Shown: positions 34,126 through 43,915 of the stretch, piece after piece
Layout of the letters: every line of letters begins with the position of its first letter
Numbering within the stretch: position 1 is the stretch's first letter
NCBI GenBank assembly: GCA_000745135.1
Contig: JQNH01000001.1
Location: 1,860,001-1,924,000, forward strand
From: Rhizobiales bacterium YIM 77505
Lineage (GTDB): Bacteria > Pseudomonadota > Alphaproteobacteria > Rhizobiales > Beijerinckiaceae
DNA: 64,000 nucleotides
Direction of reading: 5' to 3'
Program-made: the position numbers and the translations under genes
Notes under the pieces: generated by a model
The model's input: the letters and a program-made list of their open reading frames with translations, nothing else
Databases searched by the model: none
Told to the model about the DNA's origin: nothing

Positions 34126-37100
34126 TCACTCTCCTGCAGGTTGCGGCTGTGGTCCCGGCCCGAGGCGCCCCCGCGGCCGGCGGAGCCAAAGCACGAGGCG
34201 GCGGATTGCCACGTAGAACACAGGCGTCAGGAACAAGCCGAAGAAGGTGACGCCGAGCATGCCGAAGAACACGGCCGTGCCGAGCGCCTGACGCATCTCG
34301 GCGCCGGGGCCCTTGGCGATCACGAGCGGCAGCACACCGAGGATGAAGGCGAAGGCGGTCATCAGGATCGGCCTCAAGCGCAGCCGCGCCGCCTCGACCA
34401 CCGCCTCGACGGGGCCCATCCCTCTCTCCTCCCCCTGCTTGGCGAATTCGACGATGAGGATCGCGTTCTTGGCGGCAAGCCCCACCAGCACCACGAAGCC
34501 GATCTGCGTGAGGATGTTGTTGTCCATGCCCCGCAGCATCACGCCGACAAGCGCCGAGAGGACGCTCATGGGTACGATGAGCACGATGGCCAGCGGCAGC
34601 GCCCAGCTTTCATACTGGGCGGCCAGCACCAGAAAGACGAACAGGACCGCAAGCGCAAAGATCAGAATGGCCGTGTTGCCTGTGGCACGCTCCTGATAGG
34701 CGAGATCGGTCCACTCATACCCCATGCCGGGCGGAAGGGTCTCGGCGGCGAGCCGCTCCATGGCATCGAGCGCTGCGCCGCTCGATCCCCCCGGGCGGGT
34801 GTCGCCCTGGATCGGGACGCTCGTGAACATGTTGTAGCGCTGCACGAGCGTGGGTCCCGCCACGTCGCGGATCTCGACGAGGGAGCCGAGCGGCACAAGC
34901 GCGCCGGCGGCGCTGCGAACTTTCAGCTTCAGGATACTCTCGCGATCGAGGCGGAAGAGAGCGTCGGCCTGGGCCCTCACCTGGTAGACGCGGCCGAAGG
35001 CATTGAAGTCATTGACATAGGCCGAACCGAGATTGACCTGCAGGGCCTCGAAGATGTTGGCGATCGGCACGTTCAACATCCGTGCCTTGGTCCGGTCGAT
35101 CTCGAGATAGATCTGCGGCGTGTTGGCGCCGAAGGTGGTGAAGACCCGCACCACGTTCGGGTCCTGGTTGGCCTTGGCGATGAGGTCGCGACTTGCGGCA
35201 AGGAGCTGCTGCAGCCCTGCCCCCGTGCGGTCCTGCACCTGCATCTTGAAGCCGCCCGCATTGCCGAGGCCCTGGACCGGAGGCGGCGGAATGGCGAGCG
35301 TGAAGGCCTCCTGGATGCTTTGGAGGCGTCCGAAGAGCTGGCCGGCGATCAGCCCGGCCGTCAGGCCTTGTTGAAGCCTCTCCTCGAAGGGCTTCAGGGT
35401 CGCAAAGATGACCGCTGCGCTCGGCGAGGTGGTGAAAGTGGAGCCTTCAAGACCGACGATGCCGACCGCATGAGCCACCCCCGGCGTCTCGCGGATGATA
35501 GTCGTGGCGCGGTGCACCACCTGATCCGTCCGGTTGAGCGAGGCGCCGTCAGGAAGTTGGAGGACGGTGATGAGATAACCCTGGTCCTGGGCCGGGATGA
35601 ACCCTGTGGGTACCGTCCGTGCCACATGAGCCGTCGCGAGGAGAAGGCCGCCATACATGGCGAGCACCACGACCAGCACCAGCTTGTGAGCGACCAGTCC
35701 CCGCACGGCGCGCGAATAGCCATGTGCGCTGCGGTCAAAGCCGCGGTTGAAGCTGTTAGCCAGCCAGAGGCCCAGCCGGGTCAGGAAGAAGCGGGGCCGG
35801 TGTCTGGGATCGTGCTTCTTCAGAAGGAGAGCGCAGAGCGCCGGCGACAGAGTCAGCGAATTGAACGCGGAGATGATGGTCGATGCGGCGATGGTCAGCG
35901 CGAACTGCTGATAGAACCGCCCGGATATGCCGGGGATGAAGGCCGTCGGGATGAACACTGCCGACAGAACGAGTGCGATGGCCACGACCGCCGAGCCGAC
36001 CTCGTCCATGGTCTCGTGAGCGGCATCCCGCGGCGTCATGCCTTCCGCGATGTTGCGCTCCACGTTCTCCACGACGACGATGGCGTCGTCCACCACGATG
36101 CCGATGGCCAGCACGAGGCCAAACAGCGTCAGCGTGTTAAGGGAGAAGCCGAAGGCCGCCATGACCGCGAAGGTGCCGACGAGCGACACGGGAATCGCAA
36201 TGATCGGGATGATCGCCGTTCGCCAGGACTGAAGGAACACGACGACCACGATGATCACGAGGATCACCGCCTCGAACAGGGTCGTGTAGACCTCCCGCAC
36301 CGAGGCCGCGATGTACTCCGTCGGGTTGTAGACGATGGTGTAATCGATCCCACGGGGGAAGTTTCTCTTCAACTCCTCCATTTTGTTGACGATGTCGGTC
36401 GAGGCCTGGAGGGCATTGGTGCCGGGGCGCTGGAAGACGCCGATCGCCACGGCCTCCTTGCTGTCAAGATAGGAGTTGGTGACGTAGTCCCGGGCGCCGA
36501 GCTCGACGCGCGCCACGTCGTCGAGGCGAACGAGGCGTCCGTCCTCGCCGGCTTTGACGATGATTTGCCGGAACTGGCGCACATCGGTGAAGCGGCCTTG
36601 CGTTTGCACGGTGAGCTGGAAAGCGGTGTCGGACGGCGCTGGCTGCTGGCCAAGAGCGCCGCCTGACACCTGCACATTCTGCTCGCGCAGGGCGCGCACG
36701 ATGTCCCCCGCGGTGAGGCCGAGAGAGGACAGTTTGTTGGGATCAAGCCAGACACGCAGCGAGTATTCGCGTGCGCCAAAGACGGTTATGTCGCCTACCC
36801 CTTCGAGGCGCAGGAGTTCGTCGCGGACGCGGATCAGCGCGTAGTTCGACAGGTAGAGCTGGTCGAAGCTGTCGTCGGGGGACAGGAGATGCACCACCAT
36901 GAGGAAGTTGGGCGAGCTCTTGCGCGTGACGACGCCGAGCGCCCGCACCTCCTCCGGCAGGCGCGGGAGTGCCACCGCCACCCGGTTCTGCACCAGCACA
37001 TTCGCCTGATCGAGGTCGGTACCGATCTTGAAGGTGATGGTCAGCTGCATCGTCCCGTCGGCGGTCGAGTAGGACGACATGTAGAGCATGTTCTCGACGC

Positions 37101-37317
37101 CGTTGATCTCCTGCTCGATCGGGGTGGCGACGGTGGCGGCAATCGTCTCGGCATTCGCCCCGGGATAGGTGGCGCGCACGACGATGGTCGGCGGCGCGAT
37201 GTCGGGATATTGCGCCACGGGCAGGTTCACGTAGGCGATGTAGCCTACGAGCAGGATGAGGATCGAGAGCACCGATGCGAAGATCGGCCGATCGACCATG
37301 AAATGGGTGAACTTCAT
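34126..37317 (-). CDS. RND multidrug efflux permease (HAE-1 / AcrB family)
   Basis: 1063 residues. It starts MKFTHFMVDRPIFASVLSIL and has twelve membrane helices in two repeats, each with a large periplasmic loop. The paired aspartates of the proton relay lie in GIVVDDAIVVVENVERN near residue 405. Domain features such as PVAQYPDIAPPTI, GRFYQQFALTIAAS and the C-terminal GLAAKNAILIVEFAKQ are typical of AcrB/MexB. It pumps hydrophobic compounds from the periplasm outwards by proton antiport. It follows the adaptor gene by 137 bases. No outer-membrane channel gene or local regulator is seen. Confidence 0.96.
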   Translation of the reverse strand: MKFTHFMVDRPIFASVLSILILLVGYIAYVNLPVAQYPDIAPPTIVVRATYPGANAETIAATVATPIEQEINGVENMLYMSSYSTADGTMQLTITFKIGTDLDQANVLVQNRVAVALPRLPEEVRALGVVTRKSSPNFLMVVHLLSPDDSFDQLYLSNYALIRVRDELLRLEGVGDITVFGAREYSLRVWLDPNKLSSLGLTAGDIVRALREQNVQVSGGALGQQPAPSDTAFQLTVQTQGRFTDVRQFRQIIVKAGEDGRLVRLDDVARVELGARDYVTNSYLDSKEAVAIGVFQRPGTNALQASTDIVNKMEELKRNFPRGIDYTIVYNPTEYIAASVREVYTTLFEAVILVIIVVVVFLQSWRTAIIPIIAIPVSLVGTFAVMAAFGFSLNTLTLFGLVLAIGIVVDDAIVVVENVERNIAEGMTPRDAAHETMDEVGSAVVAIALVLSAVFIPTAFIPGISGRFYQQFALTIAASTIISAFNSLTLSPALCALLLKKHDPRHRPRFFLTRLGLWLANSFNRGFDRSAHGYSRAVRGLVAHKLVLVVVLAMYGGLLLATAHVARTVPTGFIPAQDQGYLITVLQLPDGASLNRTDQVVHRATTIIRETPGVAHAVGIVGLEGSTFTTSPSAAVIFATLKPFEERLQQGLTAGLIAGQLFGRLQSIQEAFTLAIPPPPVQGLGNAGGFKMQVQDRTGAGLQQLLAASRDLIAKANQDPNVVRVFTTFGANTPQIYLEIDRTKARMLNVPIANIFEALQVNLGSAYVNDFNAFGRVYQVRAQADALFRLDRESILKLKVRSAAGALVPLGSLVEIRDVAGPTLVQRYNMFTSVPIQGDTRPGGSSGAALDAMERLAAETLPPGMGYEWTDLAYQERATGNTAILIFALAVLFVFLVLAAQYESWALPLAIVLIVPMSVLSALVGVMLRGMDNNILTQIGFVVLVGLAAKNAILIVEFAKQGEERGMGPVEAVVEAARLRLRPILMTAFAFILGVLPLVIAKGPGAEMRQALGTAVFFGMLGVTFFGLFLTPVFYVAIRRLVLWLRRPRGRLGPGPQPQPAGE

Positions 37318-37454
37318 TGAGCTCGATCCGGGAATTGGGGTGGCGAACAGCGGACGAAGAGCGAATGGGATGGAGCGGGCTGCCCGAAGGAGAGGACGAG
37401 GAGCATCGAAGGAAGGTCCGCCGCTCGCTATTCGTCCTTCACCACCCGTCCGTC

Positions 37455-38588
37455 CTAACGTTTCGGTGGCAACGTCGCCATTTGCGGCGTGACCTTGGCG
37501 CCGGGCCGCACCCGCTGCAGGCCATTGATGACGATGGTCTCATCGCCCTTCAGGCCCTCCCGAATGACGCGGTAGCCATCGATGCGCGGGCCCGGCCGCA
37601 CGGGCCGCGGGCTCACGGTGCCGTCCTCCGCGATCGCCCACACGAGGCGCCGGTCCTGATCCGTCGCGATGGCCTCATCCGGAACAAGGATGCCTCGGTA
37701 GGGCAATGAGCCAGGCACCGCGATGGTGCCGAACAGGCCGGGTGTGATGAACAGGTCCTTGTTCGGGACGATGGCCCGGGCGCGAACGGTGCCGGTCGCC
37801 TGATCCACGCGGTTGTCGATGAAATCGATCTGGCCTGGCCGCGTCGGCTCTCGCTCGCCTGTCAAGGCAAGACGCACCTCGCCCGGCTGGCAACGCCGGG
37901 GGCTGCCGTTCTCCGCTCCGAACGTCCGACAGTAGGCAAGGTAGGAGCGCTCATCGATGTCGAAGTAGAAATAGATCGGATCGAGGGAGACGATGGTCGT
38001 CAAGAGGGTCTGGTTAGCGTTGACGAGGTTGCCTTCGGAGATGAGCTTGCGGCCGATGCGACCAGAGATGGGCGCGCGGATCTCCGTGAATTCGTAGTTC
38101 AAGCGGGCCTCCCGAACGGCAGCGTTGGCCCGGTCGAGATCCGCCTTGGCGGTAAGGAAGTTCTGCCGCCGCTGTTCGAGAAGCTGCTCGGCAATGTTGC
38201 CGGTGCGACGCAGCGATTCGGCCCGTTCCAGGTCTCCCTCGGCGAAGTTGAGCCGCGCTTGAGCCGAGATCACCGTTGCTTCGGCCTGGTCGAGCGTCGC
38301 CTTGTAGGGTCGTCGATCGATGACGAAGAGGAGATCGCCCTTGTTGACGATCGCACCATCCGTGAACGCCACTCGTTCCAGATAGCCGGAGACGCGGGCC
38401 CGCACCTCCACCTGATCCACTGCCTCGAAGCGGCCTGTGTATTCATCCCGTTCGACAATCTCTTTCACAACAGGCTTGGCTACGGTGACGGGCGGCGGAG
38501 GCGCACCGGGCGGCGCCTGGGCGACAGCCGGCCCAACGACGATTGCGGCGGCACCTGCCGCCGCCAGGAAGGCGGAACGAAACGACAT
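37455..38588 (-). CDS. RND efflux adaptor (membrane fusion protein, AcrA/MexA family)
   Basis: 377 residues from the ATG at 38588; a 29-codon upstream extension lacks a signal and was rejected. A signal peptide (about 1-23, ending AVAQA) is followed by the lipoyl half-motifs (VRARVSGYLERVAF and EIRAPISGRIGRKLI), a helical hairpin between them (about 95-165) and the beta-barrel and membrane-proximal domains. The signal lacks a lipobox cysteine, so it may be anchored by protein contacts only. It bridges the permease to an outer-membrane channel encoded elsewhere. First gene of the pair. Confidence 0.95.
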   Translation of the reverse strand: MSFRSAFLAAAGAAAIVVGPAVAQAPPGAPPPPVTVAKPVVKEIVERDEYTGRFEAVDQVEVRARVSGYLERVAFTDGAIVNKGDLLFVIDRRPYKATLDQAEATVISAQARLNFAEGDLERAESLRRTGNIAEQLLEQRRQNFLTAKADLDRANAAVREARLNYEFTEIRAPISGRIGRKLISEGNLVNANQTLLTTIVSLDPIYFYFDIDERSYLAYCRTFGAENGSPRRCQPGEVRLALTGEREPTRPGQIDFIDNRVDQATGTVRARAIVPNKDLFITPGLFGTIAVPGSLPYRGILVPDEAIATDQDRRLVWAIAEDGTVSPRPVRPGPRIDGYRVIREGLKGDETIVINGLQRVRPGAKVTPQMATLPPKR

Positions 38589-38745
38589 GGGACAACCTCG
38601 AAGGCCTGCCGGCTCAACCACGCGGCCAAGCCTGATGATGTGCGCTAGCGCACATTTCGCGTGCGCCCTCTCCACAGCAGCGGCTGAGCGCTGACGAACC
38701 CGGAGGTTCTCCTACGCCGCCGCTCGGGGTCGCAGAGCCTTATGC

Positions 38746-39072
38746 TCAATCAGCGCCATAGGCGACCGGCCCGCCACTCATCAGCCATTCCTTGAAGCCG
38801 CCTGCATAGTGCTCCGTGAGGGGCAGGCCCGCGGCTTGCGCCCATTCGATGGCTTTGAGCGAACGGACCCCGGCCGCGCAGGAGAACACCACGCGCCCGT
38901 GGAGCTTCCGGATCACCTCCGGGTCGAAGGTCGAGAGCGGATGGGACATCGAGCCCGGAATGTGCCCGGCCGCGAACTCGTGCGGCTCGCGCACGTCGAC
39001 GAGCGTCAGCGTCCCGGACGCGAGGCCGTCCCGAAGCTCGTCCAGGCGAACGTCCTTGATGCCCGCCCTCAT
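38746..39072 (-). CDS. Single-domain rhodanese-like protein
   Basis: 108 residues from the ATG at 39072, which overlaps the stop of the LysM/BON gene as ATGA. It is a rhodanese fold with LVDVREPHEFAAGHIPGS and the active loop C65-AAGVRS, whose cysteine would carry a persulfide. It is cytosolic and similar to GlpE/PspE-type sulfurtransferases. It is translationally coupled to the LysM/BON protein; the functional link is not obvious. Confidence 0.9.
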   Translation of the reverse strand: MRAGIKDVRLDELRDGLASGTLTLVDVREPHEFAAGHIPGSMSHPLSTFDPEVIRKLHGRVVFSCAAGVRSLKAIEWAQAAGLPLTEHYAGGFKEWLMSGGPVAYGAD

Positions 39073-39539
39073 GCCTGCTTCGTCGACGCTTCGGGGAGGG
39101 GCGGAATCCGCAGCACCCATCCCGGCTGGATGAGGTTCGGATCCTTCACCGGCGGCGTGTTGGCTTTCACGATCTCCGTGTACTTGGCGCCTTGCCCCTT
39201 GCCGTAATGCATCTCGGCGATCTTCCACAGGGTGTCGCCCTTCTGGACCGTATACATCTTGGACTGAGGGGCCGGCTTTTCCACCTTGAGCTCACTCGTG
39301 TCGACTTCCGCCACCCCGACTGTGTTGCCGATGGAGAGGATGATCTTCTCCGCCTCTTCCTGCGACATCGCCTGGCCCGACAGCTTCACCTTGTCGCCCT
39401 GGACGTCGATGTTGAGCTTGTCGGCGGCAAAGCCGTGGCTCTGCACCTCCTCCTTGAGAGCGGCGGGCGTGGCGGCCTGCGCCTCTCCCTTGCCGAAGAT
39501 CTTGGCACCGGCGTCCTTGATGAACGTGACCAGGCCCAT
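39069..39539 (-). CDS. BON and LysM domain protein (Kbp/YgaU-like)
   Basis: 156 residues. A BON domain (about 25-88, LKEEVQSHGFAADKLNIDVQ) is followed by a LysM domain (about 94-150, YTVQKGDTLWKIAEMHYG). This is the architecture and length of E. coli Kbp (YgaU), a cytosolic potassium-binding protein, and no signal peptide is present. GGAGG precedes the ATG. First gene of a two-gene unit with the rhodanese. Potassium binding is inferred from family resemblance. Confidence 0.9.
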   Translation of the reverse strand: MGLVTFIKDAGAKIFGKGEAQAATPAALKEEVQSHGFAADKLNIDVQGDKVKLSGQAMSQEEAEKIILSIGNTVGVAEVDTSELKVEKPAPQSKMYTVQKGDTLWKIAEMHYGKGQGAKYTEIVKANTPPVKDPNLIQPGWVLRIPPLPEASTKQA

Positions 39540-39627
39540 GGCAATCCCTCCGAAAGGAGATGATTGAATCCCGCGGGGCAGCCGAGATCAAGCGTCGATG
39601 ACGGGCTGCCGAGAGGGGGGCCGCTGC

Positions 39628-41070
39628 TCACGCGGTGGTCGAGAACATGTCGACGCGCGACGGCAGGCGCTCTTTCAGGCGCAGGAGCGCAATGGTCTCG
39701 ATCTCACGAAGCGCCGCCTCGAATTCCTCTTCGGGGTCGCGCTCCAGCCGCTCCTCGAAGGCGGCAAGAATCTCGTCCTTGCGGCGACCCTTCACGGCCA
39801 TGATGAAGGGGAAGCCGAACTTCGCCCGATAAGCATCGTTGAAGGCGAGGAACCGCTCGCGCTCCTCAGGCGTGAGGCTGTCGAGACCGGCGGACGCTTG
39901 CTCGACCCGCGAGTCCGGCGTCAGCGCCGAAACGGACAGACGCCCCGCAAGATCGGGATGAGCGCGGATGAGGGCGAGCTTGCGCGGCCGATCCGCCCCG
40001 CGCAGCACCTGCACCATGACCTCGTGGAGCCCCTCCGCCGTGTCGTTGGCGGTGGTCAGCCCCGCCCCATGCGCGCCTTCGGAGATCCAGGGCGAATGCT
40101 CGAACACGTCCCCGAAGAGCTCGACGAACAGGGCGCGGCTCATGCCGCTCGGCCGCAACCCGGCCGGCCGGTGATGCCGGATCCAGTGCCGGGCGATGTC
40201 GATGCGCCTTGCGATCCATACGCGCTCGTGAGAGCGCACATAGTCGAGGAACCGCGCGAGCGCCGCCGCGCGCCCCGGACGGCCGACGAGCCGGCAATGC
40301 AGGCCGACCGACAGCATCTTCGGCGCGGTCTCGCCCTCGGTGTAGAGAACGTCGAAGGAGTCCTTCAGATAGGTGAAGAACTGGTCGCCCGAATTGAAGC
40401 CCTGGGGGGTCGCGAAGCGCATGTCGTTGGCGTCGAGGGTATAGGGGACGATGAGCTGCGGCCCGTTCGGCCCCTCCACCCAGTAGGGCAGCTCATCGGC
40501 ATAGGAATCGGCGCTGTAGAGGAAGCCGCCTTCCTCCATCACGAGCCTCAAGGTGTGCTCGGAGGTCCGCCCCGTGTACCAGCCGAGCGGCCGCTCGCCT
40601 GTGACTTCGGTGTGGATGCGGATCGCCTCGTTGAGATGGGCGCGCTCCTCGTCCGAGGAGAAGTCCTTGTAGTCGATCCATTTGAGGCCATGGCTGGCGA
40701 TCTCCCAGCCGGCCTCCTTCATGGCGGCCACGGCGTCCGGATTGCGCTGAAGGGCGGTCGCGACTCCATAGACGGTCACGGGCAGGTCGCGTTCCGTGAA
40801 CATCCGCCACAGCCGCCAGAAGCCCACGCGCGAGCCGTATTCGTAGATCGACTCCATGCTCATGTGGCGCTGGCCGGGCCAGGGCTGGGCTCCCACGATC
40901 TCGGAGAGGAAAGCTTCGGAGCCGCGGTCGCCGTGGAGGATGCAGTTCTCGCCGCCCTCTTCGTAGTTGATGACGAACTGCACGCACAGGCGCGCCTCAT
41001 CGGGCCAGCGGGGATGCGGCGGGATGCGGCCATAGCCGATGAGGTCACGCGGATAAGTGGTGTCCACCAT
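39628..41070 (-). CDS. Allantoinase PuuE fused to OHCU decarboxylase UraD
   Basis: 480 residues from the ATG at 41070. Residues about 1-305 form a polysaccharide-deacetylase-type allantoinase (PuuE: RDLIGYGRIPPHPRWPDEA, FVINYEEGGENCILHGD, EIASHGLKWIDY). Residues about 315-480 form an OHCU decarboxylase (FVELFGDVFEHSPWI, RAHPDLAGRLSV, FNDAYRAKFGFPFIMAVKGR). One polypeptide therefore covers the decarboxylation of 2-oxo-4-hydroxy-4-carboxy-5-ureidoimidazoline to (S)-allantoin and the hydrolysis of allantoin to allantoate. It heads the minus-strand side of the urate cluster, 94 bases after uraH. Confidence 0.92.
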   Translation of the reverse strand: MVDTTYPRDLIGYGRIPPHPRWPDEARLCVQFVINYEEGGENCILHGDRGSEAFLSEIVGAQPWPGQRHMSMESIYEYGSRVGFWRLWRMFTERDLPVTVYGVATALQRNPDAVAAMKEAGWEIASHGLKWIDYKDFSSDEERAHLNEAIRIHTEVTGERPLGWYTGRTSEHTLRLVMEEGGFLYSADSYADELPYWVEGPNGPQLIVPYTLDANDMRFATPQGFNSGDQFFTYLKDSFDVLYTEGETAPKMLSVGLHCRLVGRPGRAAALARFLDYVRSHERVWIARRIDIARHWIRHHRPAGLRPSGMSRALFVELFGDVFEHSPWISEGAHGAGLTTANDTAEGLHEVMVQVLRGADRPRKLALIRAHPDLAGRLSVSALTPDSRVEQASAGLDSLTPEERERFLAFNDAYRAKFGFPFIMAVKGRRKDEILAAFEERLERDPEEEFEAALREIETIALLRLKERLPSRVDMFSTTA

Positions 41071-41164
41071 GAGGAGCCCCAAGCTCGCGATCGTCGTTGG
41101 CCGACGACCTTGTTCGTGGGCCACGCCTCTCCGATCCGGCATGGCGGGTCAAGAGCGCCGGCCG

Positions 41165-41518
41165 TCAGCTCCCCCGGTAGGTCGCGTAGCTCCACGGGGA
41201 GACGAGCAGCGGCACGTGATAGTGCCCGTCCTGTTCCGCGATCCCGAAGTGAACGGGCACCTGGTCCAGAAAGGCCGGGTCGGCCACCGTCGCCCCTCGC
41301 CTGCGGAAATAGTCGCCGACATGGAACACGAGTTCATAAAGCCCGGGACGAAAGGCGTCGCCCGCCATCAGCGGCGCGTCCGTGCGGCCGTCGGCATTGG
41401 TGACGGCGGAGGTCACAAGGCGCCGGCTGCCGCCGTCGATCGCGTAGAGCTCGACCAAGAGGCCCGCAGCCGGTCGGCCGTGGGCGGTGTCGAGAACATG
41501 GGTGGACAGACGCCCCAT
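41165..41518 (-). CDS. uraH: 5-hydroxyisourate hydrolase (transthyretin-like)
   Basis: 117 residues from the ATG at 41518, starting [17 protein letters not shown]. It has the diagnostic C-terminal tetrapeptide YRGS and the conserved His in THVLDT and VPVHFGI, the catalytic set of HIU hydrolases. No signal peptide is present, so it is cytosolic. It hydrolyses 5-hydroxyisourate made by urate oxidase (PuuD at 43916-45130) to OHCU, the substrate of the next protein. Confidence 0.95.
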   Translation of the reverse strand: MGRLSTHVLDTAHGRPAAGLLVELYAIDGGSRRLVTSAVTNADGRTDAPLMAGDAFRPGLYELVFHVGDYFRRRGATVADPAFLDQVPVHFGIAEQDGHYHVPLLVSPWSYATYRGS

Positions 41519-41598
41519 CCGATTCCTCCCGCTGGGACTGTCCGCCCGCACCGGCGCCGCGTCAACCCGCTGCCCGCCCGTTCGGCGATGCAACGAAC

Positions 41599-42708
41599 CT
41601 ACAGGGGCACCCGGCCGACATCGGTGACCTGGACTGTCACCGTCATGGTCCGCCCGTTGCGCTCGACCGTCAGCTCGACCGGCTTTCCCACGCCTGTGCG
41701 CTCCAGTTCCTGGGTAAGGTCGGACAGGCGCCGCACGGGCTTGCCGTTGATGCCGACGATGACGTCGCCGATTTCGCCGGTCATGGGGTCGACTCCGCGC
41801 AAGCCTGCCTGCGCCGCCGGCGAGCCGCGCAAGGTCCGCAGGACCACCACCCCTTCGATTCCGAGCCGCGCCGCGGCGGACTCCGCGCCGGCGATGATGC
41901 CGATGCCAGGGTTCGGCATGCGCCCGTTCTGGATGAGCTGCGGCACAACCCGGTTCACAACATCGACGGGAATCGCGAAGCCGATGCCGGCCGACGCGCC
42001 GGAGGGCGAGAAGATCGCCGTGTTGACGCCGATCAGGCGCCCGGCCGAGTCGAGGAGCGGCCCGCCCGAATTGCCGGGGTTGATGGCCGCGTCCGTCTGG
42101 ATCACGTCGGCAAGCTCACGCCCCTCCCCGGTCGGCAGGCGCCGCTGCAGGGCGCTGATCACCCCCGTCGTGAGGGTCTGGTCGAGGCCGAAGGGGTTGC
42201 CGATCGCATAGGTGAACTGCCCCACCTTCAGGTCCGCCGAGGTGCCGACCGCGAGAGGAGGCGGCGGCCGGCTGACGCGGCCGATCCGCAGGACCGCAAG
42301 ATCGTAGTTCGGCGCCGTGCCGACGATGGTGGCGGAGACGATCTCGCCGGAAGCCAGGCGCACGGCGACGAGATCGGCATTCTGCACGACATGGTTGTTG
42401 GTGACGATGTGCCCGGCCGCGTCCCAGGCGAAGCCCGTGCCAGTGCCGCCGCCTCCGCCCCCCTCCTCGTCGCCGGGAAACTGGAACCGTCGCCCCCGCG
42501 ACTGCGCGAACACATGCACAACGGAGGGGGACGCCCTCTCGAAGAGCTCCACGGTGGCCCGCTCCGCTGGGCCAAGATCGCCTCGCGGCGTCACCAGCCG
42601 GGGCGTGTCGGCGGCGTAGAACAGCCGCGCCACATAGGGCTCGGCCACAAAGGCGCCGACGATGAGCACGGCGAGGATGAGTCCGATCCGGGTCAGACGA
42701 TCTTGCAC
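41599..42708 (-). CDS. HtrA/Deg-family serine protease with one PDZ domain
   Basis: 369 residues. An N-terminal membrane helix (about 7-30) anchors a trypsin-like domain with the triad H106 (TNNHVV), D136 (NYDLAVL) and S214 (NPGNSGGP), followed by one PDZ domain (about 265-365). Its size and single PDZ resemble DegS more than DegP. It would work in the periplasm on misfolded proteins or in signalling. It sits among urate genes without an obvious functional link. A glycine run (about 83-88) precedes the protease domain. Confidence 0.92.
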   Translation of the reverse strand: MQDRLTRIGLILAVLIVGAFVAEPYVARLFYAADTPRLVTPRGDLGPAERATVELFERASPSVVHVFAQSRGRRFQFPGDEEGGGGGGTGTGFAWDAAGHIVTNNHVVQNADLVAVRLASGEIVSATIVGTAPNYDLAVLRIGRVSRPPPPLAVGTSADLKVGQFTYAIGNPFGLDQTLTTGVISALQRRLPTGEGRELADVIQTDAAINPGNSGGPLLDSAGRLIGVNTAIFSPSGASAGIGFAIPVDVVNRVVPQLIQNGRMPNPGIGIIAGAESAAARLGIEGVVVLRTLRGSPAAQAGLRGVDPMTGEIGDVIVGINGKPVRRLSDLTQELERTGVGKPVELTVERNGRTMTVTVQVTDVGRVPL

Positions 42709-42767
42709 GCTTGCCTCCGAAGATTCAGGCGAAGCTCAATCCGTGGTGGGGGCTTCGTCCCGGCTCG

Positions 42768-43778
42768 TCATCCGTCGAGAGGACGTGCGACCGAGAGTTC
42801 AGACGGCGCCATTAACGCTCGCGCGTAGAGGGCCGGGTCGACATTGCCGCCCGAGCAGACCACGACCGCCGTCTTGCCGCTGAGGTCGACCTTCTTCGCA
42901 AGGACCGCGGCCAGCGCCGCCGCCCCGCCCGGCTCGACAACGATCTTCAATGTGCGAAAGGCCGCTCCCATGGCGACGAGCGCTTCCTCGTCGGTCACGG
43001 TCAATCCCTCGACCCGATGATGCCGAAGGATCGCCAGAGTGAGATGTCCGGGCGCCGGCGCCATCAAGGCGTCCATGATCGAGCCCGTAAGCCGCTCGTT
43101 GCGTGATGGTGCCCCGCTTGCCAGCGAACGCGCCATCTTGTCGAAGCCGGCGGGCTCCACCGTATAGCACCGGGTCTCAGGAAAGGCGGCCTTCACCGCC
43201 GTGACCACGCCCGAGGCGAGGCCGCCGCCGCTGCAATTCACGAGCAGCACGTCGGGCGTAGCGCCGGCCTCGCGCATCTGGTCGGCGATCTCGAGGCCCA
43301 TGGTCCCCTGCCCTGCAATGACCTCAGGATCATCGAAGGGCGGCACCAGCGTCATGCCGCGCTCCTCGACGATGCGGCGGCCGATGGCCTCGCGATCCTC
43401 CTTGACGCGGTCGTAGAGGATCACCTCTGCCCCCCACCAGCGGCAGCTCTCGATCTTGATGGCCGGGGCGTCGCCCGGCATCACGATCACCGCCGGACAG
43501 TTCATCATCCGGGCAGCCGCCGCCGCTGCCTGCCCGTGATTGCCCGACGAGAAGGCAACGACGCCGCGTCTCCTCTCCGCCTCGGGAATCGAGAGGATCT
43601 TGTTGAGAGCGCCGCGGATCTTGAAGGAGCCCGTCTTCTGCAAAGGCTCTGCCTTCAGGAAGAGACGACAGCCGGCAAGCTCGTTGAGCATCGCCGATTC
43701 GAGGAGCGGCGTGAGGACGATGCGGCCGGACAGGCGCTCGGCGGCGCGGCGGATATGCGAGATGTCGATGGCGGTCAT
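42768..43778 (-). CDS. PLP-dependent threonine/serine dehydratase
   Basis: 336 residues from the ATG at 43778. PLP lysine K53 in KTGSFKIRGA, the SSGNHGQAAA substrate/PLP loop and the glycine-rich phosphate site SGGGLASG are all present. There is no C-terminal ACT-like regulatory domain, so it is the short catabolic type rather than biosynthetic IlvA. It would deaminate L-threonine or L-serine to 2-oxo acids and ammonia; 3-hydroxyaspartate or racemase activity is a known alternative in this fold. Divergent to puuD across 137 bases. Confidence 0.9.
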   Translation of the reverse strand: MTAIDISHIRRAAERLSGRIVLTPLLESAMLNELAGCRLFLKAEPLQKTGSFKIRGALNKILSIPEAERRRGVVAFSSGNHGQAAAAAARMMNCPAVIVMPGDAPAIKIESCRWWGAEVILYDRVKEDREAIGRRIVEERGMTLVPPFDDPEVIAGQGTMGLEIADQMREAGATPDVLLVNCSGGGLASGVVTAVKAAFPETRCYTVEPAGFDKMARSLASGAPSRNERLTGSIMDALMAPAPGHLTLAILRHHRVEGLTVTDEEALVAMGAAFRTLKIVVEPGGAAALAAVLAKKVDLSGKTAVVVCSGGNVDPALYARALMAPSELSVARPLDG

Positions 43779-43820
43779 GGGGCCGCTGTTTAGAGGAAGC
43801 GCGGGCGATGTGCCATGGCC

Positions 43821-43846
43821 CCCTCTCCCCGCCTGAGGGGAGAGAA
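43821..43846. repeat. Short REP-like palindrome
   Basis: CTCTCCCC (43823-43830) pairs with GGGGAGAG (43837-43844) around GCCTGA, within CCCTCTCCCCGCCTGAGGGG. This palindrome type recurs between genes in many Hyphomicrobiales chromosomes. Here it lies between two divergent genes, so a terminator role is unlikely. Confidence 0.5.
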
Positions 43847-43915
43847 GGTGCGCGCCGGCCGCGATGATGGCGGTGGGAAGATGACGGCGGGCCTGCAAGA
43901 TGCTTAAACGCCGCC

